Below, piece by piece: positions 1 through 9,168 of a stretch of DNA of 64,000 nt. The translations under genes were made by a program, and so were the position numbers. The notes under the pieces are model-generated. The model saw only the letters and a list, made by a program, of their open reading frames with translations. It made no database searches and had not been told where the DNA came from. This stretch comes from Lysinibacillus irui (GTDB taxonomy: Bacteria > Bacillota > Bacilli > Bacillales_A > Planococcaceae): positions 3,403,501 through 3,467,500 of the forward strand of contig NZ_CP113527.1 in assembly GCF_028877475.1 (NCBI RefSeq), written 5' to 3'. The first letter of the stretch is position 1. The number at the start of each line of letters is the position of its first letter.

Positions 1-30
1 GTGCGCTCTAACCAGCTGAGCTATAGGCCC
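1..30 (-). tRNA. tRNA-Ile(GAT), 5' part only
   Basis: Only the acceptor 5' strand, D arm and the start of the anticodon arm are in the window. The complete identical gene is at 7562-7638. Confidence 0.9.
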
Positions 31-31
31 T

Positions 32-105
32 TGGAGCGGGTGATGGGAATCGAACCCACGACATCAGCTTGGAAGGCTGAGGTTTTACCATTAAACTACA
101 CCCGC
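32..105 (-). tRNA. tRNA-Gly(TCC)
   Basis: Cloverleaf with anticodon TCC and an encoded CCA end. It lies 5 bases from tRNA-Phe, where B. subtilis trnB has a tRNA-His in between; none is present here. Confidence 0.95.
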
Positions 106-110
106 ATAAA

Positions 111-186
111 TGGTGGGTCAGGACGGAATCGAACCGCCGACACTTAGAGCTTCAATCTAATGCTCTACCAACTGAGCTACTGACCC
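111..186 (-). tRNA. tRNA-Phe(GAA)
   Basis: Anticodon loop TTGAAGC, acceptor GGGTCAG paired with CTGACCC, and an encoded CCA. Confidence 0.95.
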
Positions 187-244
187 ATTTCGTCCATGCT
201 AAGCTTGCTCACTCTTTTGCTTCTCATGTTTTTCATTATAATAA

Positions 245-320
245 TGGCGGTCCCGACCGGGATCGAACCGGCGATCTCCTGCGTGACAGGCAGGCATGTT
301 AACCGCTACACCACGGGACC
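245..320 (-). tRNA. tRNA-Asp(GTC)
   Basis: Anticodon loop CTGTCAC, acceptor GGTCCCG paired with CGGGACC, and an encoded CCA. Confidence 0.95.
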
Positions 321-323
321 TTT

Positions 324-398
<75 letters not shown>

Positions 399-451
399 AT
401 AATGATATTCTGTTTCGAGTTTTTAAAGCACCATTTATAAAAATTTAAAAC

Positions 452-544
452 TGGAGGAGGTAGAGGGATTCGAACCCCCGCGCGGTGTTACCCGCCTGTC
501 GGTTTTCAAGACCGATCCCTTCAGCCAGACTTGGGTATACCTCC
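452..544 (-). tRNA. tRNA-Ser(TGA)
   Basis: Class II tRNA with a long variable arm, anticodon TGA and an encoded CCA. Confidence 0.95.
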
Positions 545-559
545 GTTACACTATATAAA

Positions 560-636
560 TGGTGGACCTTGCAGGACTCGAACCTGCGACCGGACGGTTA
601 TGAGCCGTCTGCTCTAACCAACTGAGCTAAAGGTCC
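560..636 (-). tRNA. tRNA-Ile2(CAT, lysidine type)
   Basis: Anticodon CAT with acceptor GGACCTT. Its place between Met and Ser, and its sequence, match the B. subtilis trnB tRNA-Ile2, whose C34 is modified to lysidine. That identity is by recall, and an annotation tool may call it Met. CCA is encoded. Confidence 0.85.
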
Positions 637-643
637 TTTAAGA

Positions 644-717
644 TGGCGGCAGAGGGGATCGAACCCCCGACCTTACGGGTATGAACCGTACGCTCTAGCC
701 AGCTGAGCTACGCCGCC
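644..717 (-). tRNA. Elongator tRNA-Met(CAT), CCA not encoded
   Basis: Acceptor GGCGGCG pairs with TGCCGCC, followed by discriminator A and then TCT. The CCA end must therefore be added by tRNA nucleotidyltransferase, unlike nearly all its neighbours. Confidence 0.93.
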
Positions 718-743
718 AGGATCTTTATACTGGTTATTTACTA

Positions 744-819
744 TGGTGGAGCCTAGCGGGATCGAACCGCTGACCTCCTGCGTGCAAGGCAGGCGCTCTC
801 CCAGCTGAGCTAAGGCCCC
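744..819 (-). tRNA. tRNA-Ala(TGC)
   Basis: Anticodon TGC, acceptor starting GGGGCC, encoded CCA. Confidence 0.95.
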
Positions 820-833
820 ATAATTTTAGGAAA

Positions 834-910
834 TGGTCGGGAAGACAGGATTCGAACCTGCGACCCCTTGGTCCCAAACCAAGTGCTCTACCAAGCTGAG
901 CTACTTCCCG
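834..910 (-). tRNA. tRNA-Pro(TGG)
   Basis: Anticodon TGG, acceptor CGGGAAG paired with CTTCCCG, encoded CCA. Confidence 0.95.
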
Positions 911-920
911 TTCGTTCTTT

Positions 921-997
<77 letters not shown>

Positions 998-1005
998 ATA
1001 ATAAA

Positions 1006-1094
1006 TGGTGCCGAGGACCGGAATCGAACCGGTACGGTAGTCACCTACCGCAGGATTTTAAGTCCTGTGCGTCTGCCAGTTCCGCCACCCCGGC
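1006..1094 (-). tRNA. tRNA-Leu(TAA)
   Basis: Class II tRNA with a long variable arm, anticodon TAA, encoded CCA. Confidence 0.95.
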
Positions 1095-1099
1095 ACATT

Positions 1100-1174
1100 T
1101 GGAGCGGAAGACGAGGTTCGAACTCGCGACCCCCACCTTGGCAAGGTGGTGTTCTACCACTGAACTACTTCCGC
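1100..1174 (-). tRNA. tRNA-Gly(GCC)
   Basis: Anticodon GCC, acceptor starting GCGGAAG, encoded CCA. Confidence 0.95.
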
Positions 1175-1210
1175 ATGTGCATAAGTTTTTTTATCTGGCA
1201 ATGAAAATAA

Positions 1211-1295
1211 TGGTGCGGGTGAAGGGAGTCGAACCCCCACGCCTTGCGGCGCTAGATCCTAAGTCTAGTGCGTCTGCCAATTCCGCCACACCCGC
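1211..1295 (-). tRNA. tRNA-Leu(TAG)
   Basis: Class II tRNA, anticodon TAG, encoded CCA. Confidence 0.95.
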
Positions 1296-1312
1296 TTATT
1301 ATTATTTCAAAA

Positions 1313-1388
1313 TGGTGAGCCATGAAGGACTCGAACCTTCGACCCTCTGATTAAAAGTCAGATGCTCTACCAACTGAGCTAATGGCTC
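1313..1388 (-). tRNA. tRNA-Lys(TTT)
   Basis: Anticodon TTT, acceptor starting GAGCCAT, encoded CCA. Confidence 0.95.
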
Positions 1389-1395
1389 GAAAAAA

Positions 1396-1471
<76 letters not shown>

Positions 1472-1474
1472 ATA

Positions 1475-1550
1475 TGGTGGAGGATGACGGGCTCGAACCG
1501 CCGACCCCCTGCTTGTAAGGCAGGTGCTCTCCCAGCTGAGCTAATCCTCC
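1475..1550 (-). tRNA. tRNA-Val(TAC)
   Basis: Anticodon TAC, acceptor starting GGAGGAT, encoded CCA. It is the first tRNA after the 5S gene. Confidence 0.95.
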
Positions 1551-1560
1551 TGGGTATTAT

Positions 1561-1676
1561 GCCTAGCGACGTCCTACTCTCACAGGGGGAAGCCCCCAAC
1601 TACCATCGGCGCTAAAGAGCTTAACTTCCGTGTTCGGTATGGGAACGGGTGTGACCTCTTTGCCATCATCACTAGA
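1561..1676 (-). rRNA. rrf: 5S rRNA, not linked to 16S/23S
   Basis: Full-length Bacillus-type 5S rRNA of about 116 nt, with the conserved central region (CCGAACACGGAAG). It is identical to the 5S at 9169-9284. No 23S precedes it; upstream is a short AT-rich region with its own promoter, then nifS. It heads a 5S-tRNA transcription unit. Confidence 0.96.
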
Positions 1677-1730
1677 CTATTTTATGTATCTTGTTTTGAA
1701 GTTGTTTACCTGTCCTTCAAGACAAGAATT

Positions 1731-1759
1731 ATTGTATAACGTTTTTTAACATTGTGCAA
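1731..1759 (-). promoter_or_regulatory. Sigma-A promoter of the orphan 5S-tRNA operon
   Basis: On the minus strand TTGCAC (1754-1759) is separated by 17 bp from TACAAT (1731-1736), about 55 bp upstream of the 5S gene. Similarity to the other copy has already ended here, so this promoter is specific to this cluster. Confidence 0.8.
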
Positions 1760-1904
1760 TACTTTTTTATAAAAAAAAGAAATTATTACTTTTTAAAGAT
1801 ATTTTTGTTAAGTAAGAGAAAATATTGCCCTACAAAATATTATATCAATTGTTGTTTCAAAAGAAAACAATTATTTTTCTTGATATGTTTTATAGCCTAA
1901 AATC

Positions 1905-1947
1905 TATAATAAAACAAGTGAAGGTCTTATAATTTCCCTCACTTGTT
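1905..1947 (-). terminator. Rho-independent terminator after nifS
   Basis: Nine-bp perfect stem (1913-1921 with 1939-1947) overlapping the nifS stop codon, followed on the minus strand by a T-rich stretch. Confidence 0.75.
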
Positions 1948-3036
1948 ATCTAATGAAATGGTTGAAAGCTCTATTGTTAATCTTGTAATCTCTTCAATTG
2001 TTGTCGAAGGTCCAAAAGAGATTCTAAAAAATTGGCGTGCTGCTTCCAAAGAAAAACCCATCGATAAAATAGCCTTCGTTCCAGATTCACTATGAATATC
2101 ACATGCGCTACCTGTAGAGATACAGATTCCCGACTCGTTCAGCTTTAAAAGAACATATTGGCCCTCTACTCTATCCATCATTACACCACAAATATTAGGT
2201 AATTGCTGCTTACATTCTATTAGCTTGCATGTTTCAGGCAGTTTACTTTTTAAAACTCCTCTTAACATCACATAATGTTGTAATTCATATTGATAGTTTT
2301 CAATTGCAGCTGCAAAGGCCACAATTGCAGGCGTATCTAATGTACCTCCTCTTAACCCTCTTTCATGTGTCACACCTGGTGTTAATGCTTGCACGCGGAT
2401 GGAGGGATTTAGATAAACCGCACCACACCCCTTTGGCCCACCTATTTTATGAGCCGAAATTGTAATAGCATCTATTCCTTTTGGTATAGCTAATTTTCCA
2501 AATGACTGAACACAATCAATATGACAGTAAACACCTGATTCTCCTGCCAGCTCTATTATTTTCTTCAGAGGCTGAATGGAGCCAATCTCTGAATTAACAT
2601 GTTGAATGGTAATCAAAGCCGTGTCTAATCGTATTGTTTTTTGAAGTTCCTGCAAATCAATACAACCATCCTTCTGTAACGGCAATTTTGTCACTTCATA
2701 CCCCATTTTCTCAAGTGTATTCAAAGCTGCGTGCACTGACGTATGCTCAGCTTGAGATGAAATAATATGCTTCCCTTTTTTAGAGGCTAGCGCTAATGAC
2801 AAGATGGCCATAATATTTCCTTCTGTTCCGCTCCCAGTGAAAATAATACCATCGCTAGTTACGCCTAGAGCTTGCGCTACAACTTCTCTTGACTGTTGTA
2901 CGAAATAATGCGCTTGTCCTCCTAGATCATGAAGACTTGAACTGTTTCCATAATAACGCTGCGCTACCCCTATATAGGCATCAAGAGCTTCCTTCGTCAT
3001 AGGTGACGTTGCAGCATAATCCATATAAATCATCAT
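1939..3036 (-). CDS. nifS: Cysteine desulfurase NifS, NAD-biosynthesis type
   Basis: PLP enzyme that takes sulfur from cysteine. In B. subtilis the homologue next to the nad genes supplies sulfur for the [4Fe-4S] cluster of NadA, and the same role is inferred here. The 365-residue protein has the aminotransferase class V fold, PLP lysine at about K197 (SAHKIGG), a cofactor-contacting histidine in QAEHTS near 98, and the persulfide cysteine at about C312 (STGSAC). It is transcribed away from nadB across an 88-bp gap holding a candidate NiaR operator. Two adjacent ATG codons follow GAGG; starting at the second would give MIYMDYAA, the form usual in this family. Confidence 0.92.
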   Translation of the reverse strand: MMIYMDYAATSPMTKEALDAYIGVAQRYYGNSSSLHDLGGQAHYFVQQSREVVAQALGVTSDGIIFTGSGTEGNIMAILSLALASKKGKHIISSQAEHTSVHAALNTLEKMGYEVTKLPLQKDGCIDLQELQKTIRLDTALITIQHVNSEIGSIQPLKKIIELAGESGVYCHIDCVQSFGKLAIPKGIDAITISAHKIGGPKGCGAVYLNPSIRVQALTPGVTHERGLRGGTLDTPAIVAFAAAIENYQYELQHYVMLRGVLKSKLPETCKLIECKQQLPNICGVMMDRVEGQYVLLKLNESGICISTGSACDIHSESGTKAILSMGFSLEAARQFFRISFGPSTTIEEITRLTIELSTISLDNK

Positions 3037-3089
3037 ATTCTTCCTCTCTAATTCATCGGGTCTTGTTTTCTTTTTTATTTTATGTAAAG

Positions 3090-3109
3090 ATAGGTGTCAA
3101 GACAACTGT
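3090..3109. promoter_or_regulatory. Candidate NiaR (YrxA) operator between nifS and nadB
   Basis: Imperfect 20-bp palindrome with core TGTC-AA-GACA (7 of 10 positions symmetric). On the minus strand it contains a perfect TTGACA that could be the nifS -35 box. In B. subtilis this divergent pair is repressed by NiaR in response to nicotinate. I recall the NiaR motif as a TGTC/GACA palindrome only approximately, so the assignment is an inference. Confidence 0.5.
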
Positions 3110-3124
3110 AAAGAAGGTATAACT

Positions 3125-4711
3125 ATGGATGTAAAGACAGACGTCCTTATCATCGGCAGTGGTATTGCAGCACTTCAGGCTGCTTTACTACTCGAAGAAC
3201 ATTTTCAAATACAAATTGTTACAAAATCTTCTGTTTATATGAGTAGCTCTTATCGTGCACAAGGTGGTATAGCAGCCGTTACAAGCAAAGAAGATCATAT
3301 TAAACATCATATTGCTGATACATTGAAAGCTGGAGAATATCATCATGAAAAAAGAAATGTGGAAACACTTATAGAAGACGGCACTAAAATTATGCAGAAC
3401 TATTTAAAAACTGGTCTCCCAATTGATCGTCACCTCGATGGAAAACCTGTTCTAGGACTAGAGGGGGCACATAGTCATCATCGTATTTTACATGCAGGTG
3501 GTGATCGAACTGGTCAAATTTTCATAGATTATTTGCTTCATAAACTTTCACCCAAAACAAAGGTCAATTGTTATGAAATGGCTTATGAGCTTTTACTGAA
3601 TACAGATGGTGATTGTATAGGTGTACTCACTAAAGGCGAAAAAGGGATTAAACGCTATTTGGCTCATCATGTTATTTTAGCCACAGGAGGTGCAGGGGCA
3701 CTTTATTCAAGCACATCCAATTATCCAAACAATACAGGAGATGGTATTGCTTTAGCATTTCGTGCAGGCGCTGCGATCAGTGATATGGAATTTATGCAGT
3801 TTCATCCAAGTTTACTATGGTGTGAAAATAAGGCAAAAGGTTTAATCTCCGAAGCTGTACGAGGTGCAGGCGGTACCTTTGTAGATGCACAGTGTAAACC
3901 TATTATGAAAGGCTTACATCCACAAGGTGACTTAGCCCCTAGGCATATTACGGCACACGCACTATTTACTAAACGTGCTGCTGGGGAGGAAACGTTTATT
4001 GATATTGCCACCATCCAAAACTTTGATGCAAAATTCCCAGCAATTGCTCAGCTCTGCTATGACAATCAAGTTCATTTGCAAGATGGTTTAATCCCTGTGG
4101 CTCCAGGTAGTCATTTTTTAATGGGTGGTGTTATTGCTGATGACAACGGTAGAACTACTATCCCAAACTTATATGCAGTTGGTGAAGTGGCTTGTACAGG
4201 TGTCCATGGAGCGAACCGTTTAGCAAGTAATTCTCTATTGGAGGGCATTACATTTGGTCAAAAAATGGCGTATTTCATTATTCAACAAGGTTGTCATCAA
4301 AAAAATTTTTTACTTGACCAACCTCAATATGCTGATAAAAAACCACCTTTATTTAGCAAACAGCAATTACAGCAACGTATGATGCAGTTTGTAGGCATCG
4401 TTAGAAATATCGATGATTTACAGTACTTTGTTCAGCAACTCCCCTCTCTACAATCTCTTCTTCACACTAATCTAGAGGGTATGGAGCAAGCAGAATTGGA
4501 ACTATTTATGATGCATGTTGTCGCAACACTGATGACACATGCGGCCATTATAAGAACTGAAACACGTGGTGCCCACATACGTACAGATAAATCCGAAATG
4601 GATGCACAATGGGCAAGCCGGTGGATTATTTTTTCGCAAGGACAATTGAAAGTGAGGAACTCATTGTATGAATATCATCAAACTCGAGGAAATGCTCAAA
4701 CAGTTTTTTAA
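3125..4711 (+). CDS. nadB: L-aspartate oxidase NadB
   Basis: FAD enzyme that oxidises L-aspartate to iminoaspartate, the first step of de novo NAD synthesis. At 528 residues it is of normal length. The N-terminal dinucleotide-binding motif GSGIAA is at about 11-16, the flavin-contacting YRAQGGIAA segment lies near 43-51, and the C-terminal part of the flavin domain reads GVHGANRLASNSLLEG. An AAGAAGG ribosome site precedes the ATG. nadC begins 44 bp before the stop codon, so the genes are translationally coupled. Confidence 0.95.
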   Translation: MDVKTDVLIIGSGIAALQAALLLEEHFQIQIVTKSSVYMSSSYRAQGGIAAVTSKEDHIKHHIADTLKAGEYHHEKRNVETLIEDGTKIMQNYLKTGLPIDRHLDGKPVLGLEGAHSHHRILHAGGDRTGQIFIDYLLHKLSPKTKVNCYEMAYELLLNTDGDCIGVLTKGEKGIKRYLAHHVILATGGAGALYSSTSNYPNNTGDGIALAFRAGAAISDMEFMQFHPSLLWCENKAKGLISEAVRGAGGTFVDAQCKPIMKGLHPQGDLAPRHITAHALFTKRAAGEETFIDIATIQNFDAKFPAIAQLCYDNQVHLQDGLIPVAPGSHFLMGGVIADDNGRTTIPNLYAVGEVACTGVHGANRLASNSLLEGITFGQKMAYFIIQQGCHQKNFLLDQPQYADKKPPLFSKQQLQQRMMQFVGIVRNIDDLQYFVQQLPSLQSLLHTNLEGMEQAELELFMMHVVATLMTHAAIIRTETRGAHIRTDKSEMDAQWASRWIIFSQGQLKVRNSLYEYHQTRGNAQTVF

Positions 4712-5528
4712 TGAAGATTTAGGTGATGGGGATTTATCGAGTGAATTTATTTTTTCAGCCGAACAACAGGGATCTTTTTCGTTTTATGCTAAAGAAAAAG
4801 GAATTTTTTGCGGAGCTCTCATTATTGAGCATGGCTTTCTTCTACTAGATCGTTCTATGGAAATTTATCTTCATAAAAAGGATGGAGAGACAGTAGATGC
4901 AGGCGATATACTAGCCGTGATAAAAGGTCCCTTACAAAAATTGTTAATAGGCGAACGTGTCATCTTAAATCTTATTCAACGTATGTCTGCCATTGCAACA
5001 GCTACTCACCAAGCAGTCCAAGAAACGATAGGTACGCATGCGAAAATATGTGATACTCGTAAAACAATGCCTGGCATGCGTATGCTTGATAAATATGCAG
5101 TGAGAGTCGGTGGTGCTTTTAATCATCGAAATGGACTGTATGATGCCATCATGTTAAAAGATAATCATCTTGCCTTTGCAGGTAGTATAACAAAAGCTGT
5201 TCAGACCGCTAGAGAGAAAGTCGGTCATACCGTGAAAATTGAAGTAGAAATTGAAACAAAGGAACAGCTAGATGAAGCCATCATTGCTGGAGTAGATATC
5301 ATTATGTTTGATAACCGCAGTCCAGAAGAAATTCGAGATTGGCTTCCTTCTGTCCCCCCTACTATTGCAACAGAAGCTTCAGGGGGTATCACACTGGATA
5401 ATTTAAAGGCTTATGCACAGTCAGGTGTTCAGTGGATTTCACTTGGTTCATTAACCCATTCTGTCAAAGCTTTTGATATTAGTGCACTTGTTCAAATGAA
5501 AGGAGCTCATTCCCTTGTCCATCACTAG
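4668..5528 (+). CDS. nadC: Quinolinate phosphoribosyltransferase NadC
   Basis: Converts quinolinate and PRPP to nicotinate mononucleotide, the third step of the pathway. The 286-residue protein carries the family signatures [10 protein letters not shown] and [11 protein letters not shown] for substrate and phosphate binding, and EVEIET and ASGGI in the barrel. GAGG lies 10 bases before the ATG. It overlaps nadB by 44 bp and nadA by 14 bp, so the three genes form one tight operon. Confidence 0.95.
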   Translation: MNIIKLEEMLKQFFNEDLGDGDLSSEFIFSAEQQGSFSFYAKEKGIFCGALIIEHGFLLLDRSMEIYLHKKDGETVDAGDILAVIKGPLQKLLIGERVILNLIQRMSAIATATHQAVQETIGTHAKICDTRKTMPGMRMLDKYAVRVGGAFNHRNGLYDAIMLKDNHLAFAGSITKAVQTAREKVGHTVKIEVEIETKEQLDEAIIAGVDIIMFDNRSPEEIRDWLPSVPPTIATEASGGITLDNLKAYAQSGVQWISLGSLTHSVKAFDISALVQMKGAHSLVHH

Positions 5529-6618
5529 TTTATTACAACAGACGACACTACTTCCTGAGCATTATCGGACATTATCCGTAGAGGAAATGGAATCTCGTAT
5601 TTTAGCAATAAAGAAAAAATTAGGCTCTAAACTTTTTATCCCAGGACACCATTATCAAAAAGATGAGGTTATTCAATTTGCTGATGCAACTGGTGATTCT
5701 CTACAACTAGCTCAATTATCTGCCGCTAATAAGGAGGCTGAACATATCGTATTTTGTGGTGTACATTTTATGGCAGAAACGGCAGACATGCTGACAATGA
5801 AACAGCAACATGTCTATTTACCAGATATGCGTGCAGGCTGTTCGATGGCTGATATGGCGAATATTTATCAAACAGAACAAGCATGGCCAATCCTTCAACA
5901 GCTCTTTGGCGATACGATTATTCCTCTAACTTATGTCAATTCAACCGCGGCCATTAAAGCCTTTACGGGACGACATGGTGGTGCCTGTGTTACATCATCG
6001 AATGCAAGGGAGCTTGTTCAATGGGCATTTACACAAAAACAGCGTATTTTCTTTTTACCCGATCAACATTTAGGGAGAAATACCGCCTATGATTTAGGTA
6101 TTCCCCTTGAAAATATGGCCGTTTGGAATCCTCATAAAAATATGCTCGAAACTAAGGAATCACTTGAAAACATCCAGGTTATTCTGTGGAAGGGTCATTG
6201 TTCTGTGCATGAGGGGTTTACAGTTCAACATACGGAAGTCATTCGCAAAGAACATCCCACAATGAGAATTATTGTTCATCCAGAATGTAGTCGTGAAGTT
6301 GTTGCAGCAGCTGATGATGCCGGCTCGACAAAATACATTATTGATACAATCAATCGAGCACCAAGCGGATCTGCATGGGCCATTGGAACAGAAATGAACC
6401 TTGTCAATCGTATCATTAAGCAACATCCAGATAAACATATTATTTCGCTAAATGAAAATTTTTGTCCTTGTCTAACTATGAACCGAATAGACCTTCCACA
6501 TTTACTATGGAGTCTTGAAAGTATTGAACAGGGGCAACCTCATAATCGTATACAAGTAGATGAACATACTACCGCTGAAGCACTTAGCTCACTTGAAAGA
6601 ATGCTTGTACGGGGGTAA
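5515..6618 (+). CDS. nadA: Quinolinate synthase NadA
   Basis: Condenses iminoaspartate with dihydroxyacetone phosphate to quinolinate, using an oxygen-sensitive [4Fe-4S] cluster. The 367-residue protein has candidate cluster ligands C109 (RAGCSM), C229 (KGHCSV) and C319 (NFCPCL), spaced as I recall for the B. subtilis enzyme, plus the HHYQKDEV motif near 45. The start is TTG, supported by AGGAG nine bases upstream, and it overlaps the nadC end. The neighbouring nifS presumably serves this cluster. A terminator follows. Confidence 0.95.
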   Translation: MSITSLLQQTTLLPEHYRTLSVEEMESRILAIKKKLGSKLFIPGHHYQKDEVIQFADATGDSLQLAQLSAANKEAEHIVFCGVHFMAETADMLTMKQQHVYLPDMRAGCSMADMANIYQTEQAWPILQQLFGDTIIPLTYVNSTAAIKAFTGRHGGACVTSSNARELVQWAFTQKQRIFFLPDQHLGRNTAYDLGIPLENMAVWNPHKNMLETKESLENIQVILWKGHCSVHEGFTVQHTEVIRKEHPTMRIIVHPECSREVVAAADDAGSTKYIIDTINRAPSGSAWAIGTEMNLVNRIIKQHPDKHIISLNENFCPCLTMNRIDLPHLLWSLESIEQGQPHNRIQVDEHTTAEALSSLERMLVRG

Positions 6619-6631
6619 CAAGAAGAATTTT

Positions 6632-6672
6632 AAAAGCAGACATGTTGTTGTATCAATATTTCTGCTTTTTTT
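6632..6672 (+). terminator. Terminator of nadBCA
   Basis: Nine-bp stem (6632-6640 with 6661-6669) whose 3' arm runs into a T tract. Confidence 0.85.
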
Positions 6673-6776
6673 GTAAAGTTAAGGAGTTATGAAAAACGTC
6701 GTTCATTTTTTGATATGACTTATACTTTTTCATTAAGGATGTTGGGAATTAAATGAAATCCATTTACTTGTAGAAA

Positions 6777-6804
6777 TTGACATGGATTTATTTTCTATGA
6801 TAAT
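6777..6804 (+). promoter_or_regulatory. Promoter of the VOC gene
   Basis: Perfect TTGACA (6777-6782), 16-bp spacer, GATAAT (6799-6804), just before a strong GGAGGTGA ribosome site. Confidence 0.7.
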
Positions 6805-6826
6805 GTCGATTTGGAGGTGATAATCA

Positions 6827-7243
6827 ATGGCTTTTCAATCGAAAAATATATTTATCAATTTACCAGTAAAAGATCTTAACAAATCAATCAACTTTTTTAA
6901 AGACTTAGGTTTTGAATTCAATCAACAATTTAGTGATGAAACAACAGCTTCAATGATTATTAGCGAAAATATCTTTGCATTAATAATGGTAGAAGAACGA
7001 TTCAAAGGATTTACAAAGAAGGAGATTGCAGATACAGCTACTTCTGCAGAGGCGATATTATGTCTTTCCGCTGAAAACCGAGAACAAGTAGATCAATTAG
7101 TAAATAAAGCACTAGCCTCTGGTGGTAAACCTTACAGTAAACCACAAGATCACGGATTTATGTACGGCTGGGGATTCCAAGATGTAGATGGGCATATTTG
7201 GGAAGTAGTATATATGGATGAAAGCGCACTAAATAATGAGTAA
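6827..7243 (+). CDS. VOC-family (glyoxalase/bleomycin-resistance fold) protein
   Basis: The 138-residue protein has the vicinal-oxygen-chelate fold: an N-terminal beta-alpha-beta unit (FINLPVKDLNKSINFFKDLG) and a C-terminal unit ending in DVDGHIWEVVYMD. The metal-binding position of true glyoxalases is not clear in the first half, so it may be a binding protein rather than an enzyme. The substrate is unknown. It stands alone with its own promoter and a bidirectional terminator shared with the rrn-tRNA unit. Confidence 0.8.
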   Translation: MAFQSKNIFINLPVKDLNKSINFFKDLGFEFNQQFSDETTASMIISENIFALIMVEERFKGFTKKEIADTATSAEAILCLSAENREQVDQLVNKALASGGKPYSKPQDHGFMYGWGFQDVDGHIWEVVYMDESALNNE

Positions 7244-7264
7244 TTATATATCTATCTAAATATA

Positions 7265-7302
7265 AAAAAAACAGTAGCTGCAAATGCAGTTACTGTTTTT
7301 TA
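7265..7302. terminator. Bidirectional terminator between VOC gene and rrn-tRNA operon
   Basis: Hairpin with one internal mismatch (AACAGTA-CTGC arms around an AAAT loop), an A run on the left and a T run on the right. It can end transcription in both directions and lies 4 bases past tRNA-Glu. Confidence 0.85.
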
Positions 7303-7305
7303 GTA

Positions 7306-7377
7306 TGACCCGTACGGGATTCGAACCCGTGTTACCGCCGTGAAAGGGCGGTGTCTTAACCACTTGACCAACGGGCC
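7306..7377 (-). tRNA. tRNA-Glu(TTC), CCA not encoded
   Basis: Anticodon TTC, acceptor GGCCCGT paired with ACGGGTC, discriminator A followed by TAC. Last gene of the operon. Confidence 0.93.
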
Positions 7378-7379
7378 AA

Positions 7380-7470
7380 TGGCGGAGAAGGAGGGATTTG
7401 AACCCTCGCGCCGGTTACCCGACCTACACCCTTAGCAGGGGCGCCTCTTCAGCCTCTTGAGTACTTCCCC
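7380..7470 (-). tRNA. tRNA-Ser(GCT)
   Basis: Class II tRNA with a long variable arm, anticodon GCT, encoded CCA. Confidence 0.95.
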
Positions 7471-7480
7471 AAATAAAAAA

Positions 7481-7557
7481 TGGCTCCGAAGGCAGGACTC
7501 GAACCTGCGACAACCTGATTAACAGTCAGGTGCTACTACCAACTGAGCTACTTCGGA
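7481..7557 (-). tRNA. tRNA-Asn(GTT)
   Basis: Anticodon GTT, acceptor TCCGAAG, encoded CCA. Confidence 0.95.
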
Positions 7558-7561
7558 ATAA

Positions 7562-7638
<77 letters not shown>

Positions 7639-7639
7639 T

Positions 7640-7713
7640 TGGAGCGGGTGATGGGAATCGAACCCACGACATCAGCTTGGAAGGCTGAGGTTTTACCATT
7701 AAACTACACCCGC
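7640..7713 (-). tRNA. tRNA-Gly(TCC)
   Basis: Copy of 32-105; anticodon TCC, encoded CCA. Confidence 0.95.
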
Positions 7714-7718
7714 ATAAA

Positions 7719-7794
7719 TGGTGGGTCAGGACGGAATCGAACCGCCGACACTTAGAGCTTCAATCTAATGCTCTACCAACTGAGCTACTGACCC
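7719..7794 (-). tRNA. tRNA-Phe(GAA)
   Basis: Copy of 111-186; anticodon GAA, encoded CCA. Confidence 0.95.
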
Positions 7795-7852
7795 ATTTCG
7801 TCCATGCTAAGCTTGCTCACTCTTTTGCTTCTCATGTTTTTCATTATAATAA

Positions 7853-7928
7853 TGGCGGTCCCGACCGGGATCGAACCGGCGATCTCCTGCGTGACAGGCA
7901 GGCATGTTAACCGCTACACCACGGGACC
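7853..7928 (-). tRNA. tRNA-Asp(GTC)
   Basis: Copy of 245-320; anticodon GTC, encoded CCA. Confidence 0.95.
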
Positions 7929-7931
7929 TTT

Positions 7932-8006
<75 letters not shown>

Positions 8007-8059
8007 ATAATGATATTCTGTTTCGAGTTTTTAAAGCACCATTTATAAAAATTTAAAAC

Positions 8060-8152
8060 TGGAGGAGGTAGAGGGATTCGAACCCCCGCGCGGTGTTACC
8101 CGCCTGTCGGTTTTCAAGACCGATCCCTTCAGCCAGACTTGGGTATACCTCC
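8060..8152 (-). tRNA. tRNA-Ser(TGA)
   Basis: Copy of 452-544; class II, anticodon TGA. Confidence 0.95.
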
Positions 8153-8167
8153 GTTACACTATATAAA

Positions 8168-8244
8168 TGGTGGACCTTGCAGGACTCGAACCTGCGACCG
8201 GACGGTTATGAGCCGTCTGCTCTAACCAACTGAGCTAAAGGTCC
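8168..8244 (-). tRNA. tRNA-Ile2(CAT, lysidine type)
   Basis: Copy of 560-636; assigned to Ile2 by position and similarity to B. subtilis trnB. Confidence 0.85.
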
Positions 8245-8251
8245 TTTAAGA

Positions 8252-8325
8252 TGGCGGCAGAGGGGATCGAACCCCCGACCTTACGGGTATGAACCGTACG
8301 CTCTAGCCAGCTGAGCTACGCCGCC
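8252..8325 (-). tRNA. Elongator tRNA-Met(CAT), CCA not encoded
   Basis: Copy of 644-717; discriminator A is followed by TCT rather than CCA. Confidence 0.93.
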
Positions 8326-8351
8326 AGGATCTTTATACTGGTTATTTACTA

Positions 8352-8427
8352 TGGTGGAGCCTAGCGGGATCGAACCGCTGACCTCCTGCGTGCAAGGCAG
8401 GCGCTCTCCCAGCTGAGCTAAGGCCCC
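8352..8427 (-). tRNA. tRNA-Ala(TGC)
   Basis: Copy of 744-819; anticodon TGC. Confidence 0.95.
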
Positions 8428-8441
8428 ATAATTTTAGGAAA

Positions 8442-8518
8442 TGGTCGGGAAGACAGGATTCGAACCTGCGACCCCTTGGTCCCAAACCAAGTGCTCTACC
8501 AAGCTGAGCTACTTCCCG
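8442..8518 (-). tRNA. tRNA-Pro(TGG)
   Basis: Copy of 834-910; anticodon TGG. Confidence 0.95.
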
Positions 8519-8528
8519 TTCGTTCTTT

Positions 8529-8605
<77 letters not shown>

Positions 8606-8613
8606 ATAATAAA

Positions 8614-8702
8614 TGGTGCCGAGGACCGGAATCGAACCGGTACGGTAGTCACCTACCGCAGGATTTTAAGTCCTGTGCGTCTGCCAGTTCCGCCACCCCG
8701 GC
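8614..8702 (-). tRNA. tRNA-Leu(TAA)
   Basis: Copy of 1006-1094; class II, anticodon TAA. Confidence 0.95.
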
Positions 8703-8707
8703 ACATT

Positions 8708-8782
8708 TGGAGCGGAAGACGAGGTTCGAACTCGCGACCCCCACCTTGGCAAGGTGGTGTTCTACCACTGAACTACTTCCGC
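8708..8782 (-). tRNA. tRNA-Gly(GCC)
   Basis: Copy of 1100-1174; anticodon GCC. Confidence 0.95.
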
Positions 8783-8818
8783 ATGTGCATAAGTTTTTTT
8801 ATCTGGCAATGAAAATAA

Positions 8819-8903
8819 TGGTGCGGGTGAAGGGAGTCGAACCCCCACGCCTTGCGGCGCTAGATCCTAAGTCTAGTGCGTCTGCCAATTCCGCCACACC
8901 CGC
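8819..8903 (-). tRNA. tRNA-Leu(TAG)
   Basis: Copy of 1211-1295; class II, anticodon TAG. Confidence 0.95.
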
Positions 8904-8920
8904 TTATTATTATTTCAAAA

Positions 8921-8996
8921 TGGTGAGCCATGAAGGACTCGAACCTTCGACCCTCTGATTAAAAGTCAGATGCTCTACCAACTGAGCTAATGGCTC
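8921..8996 (-). tRNA. tRNA-Lys(TTT)
   Basis: Copy of 1313-1388; anticodon TTT. Confidence 0.95.
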
Positions 8997-9003
8997 GAAA
9001 AAA

Positions 9004-9079
<76 letters not shown>

Positions 9080-9082
9080 ATA

Positions 9083-9158
9083 TGGTGGAGGATGACGGGC
9101 TCGAACCGCCGACCCCCTGCTTGTAAGGCAGGTGCTCTCCCAGCTGAGCTAATCCTCC
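9083..9158 (-). tRNA. tRNA-Val(TAC)
   Basis: Copy of 1475-1550; anticodon TAC. Confidence 0.95.
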
Positions 9159-9168
9159 TGGGTATTAT

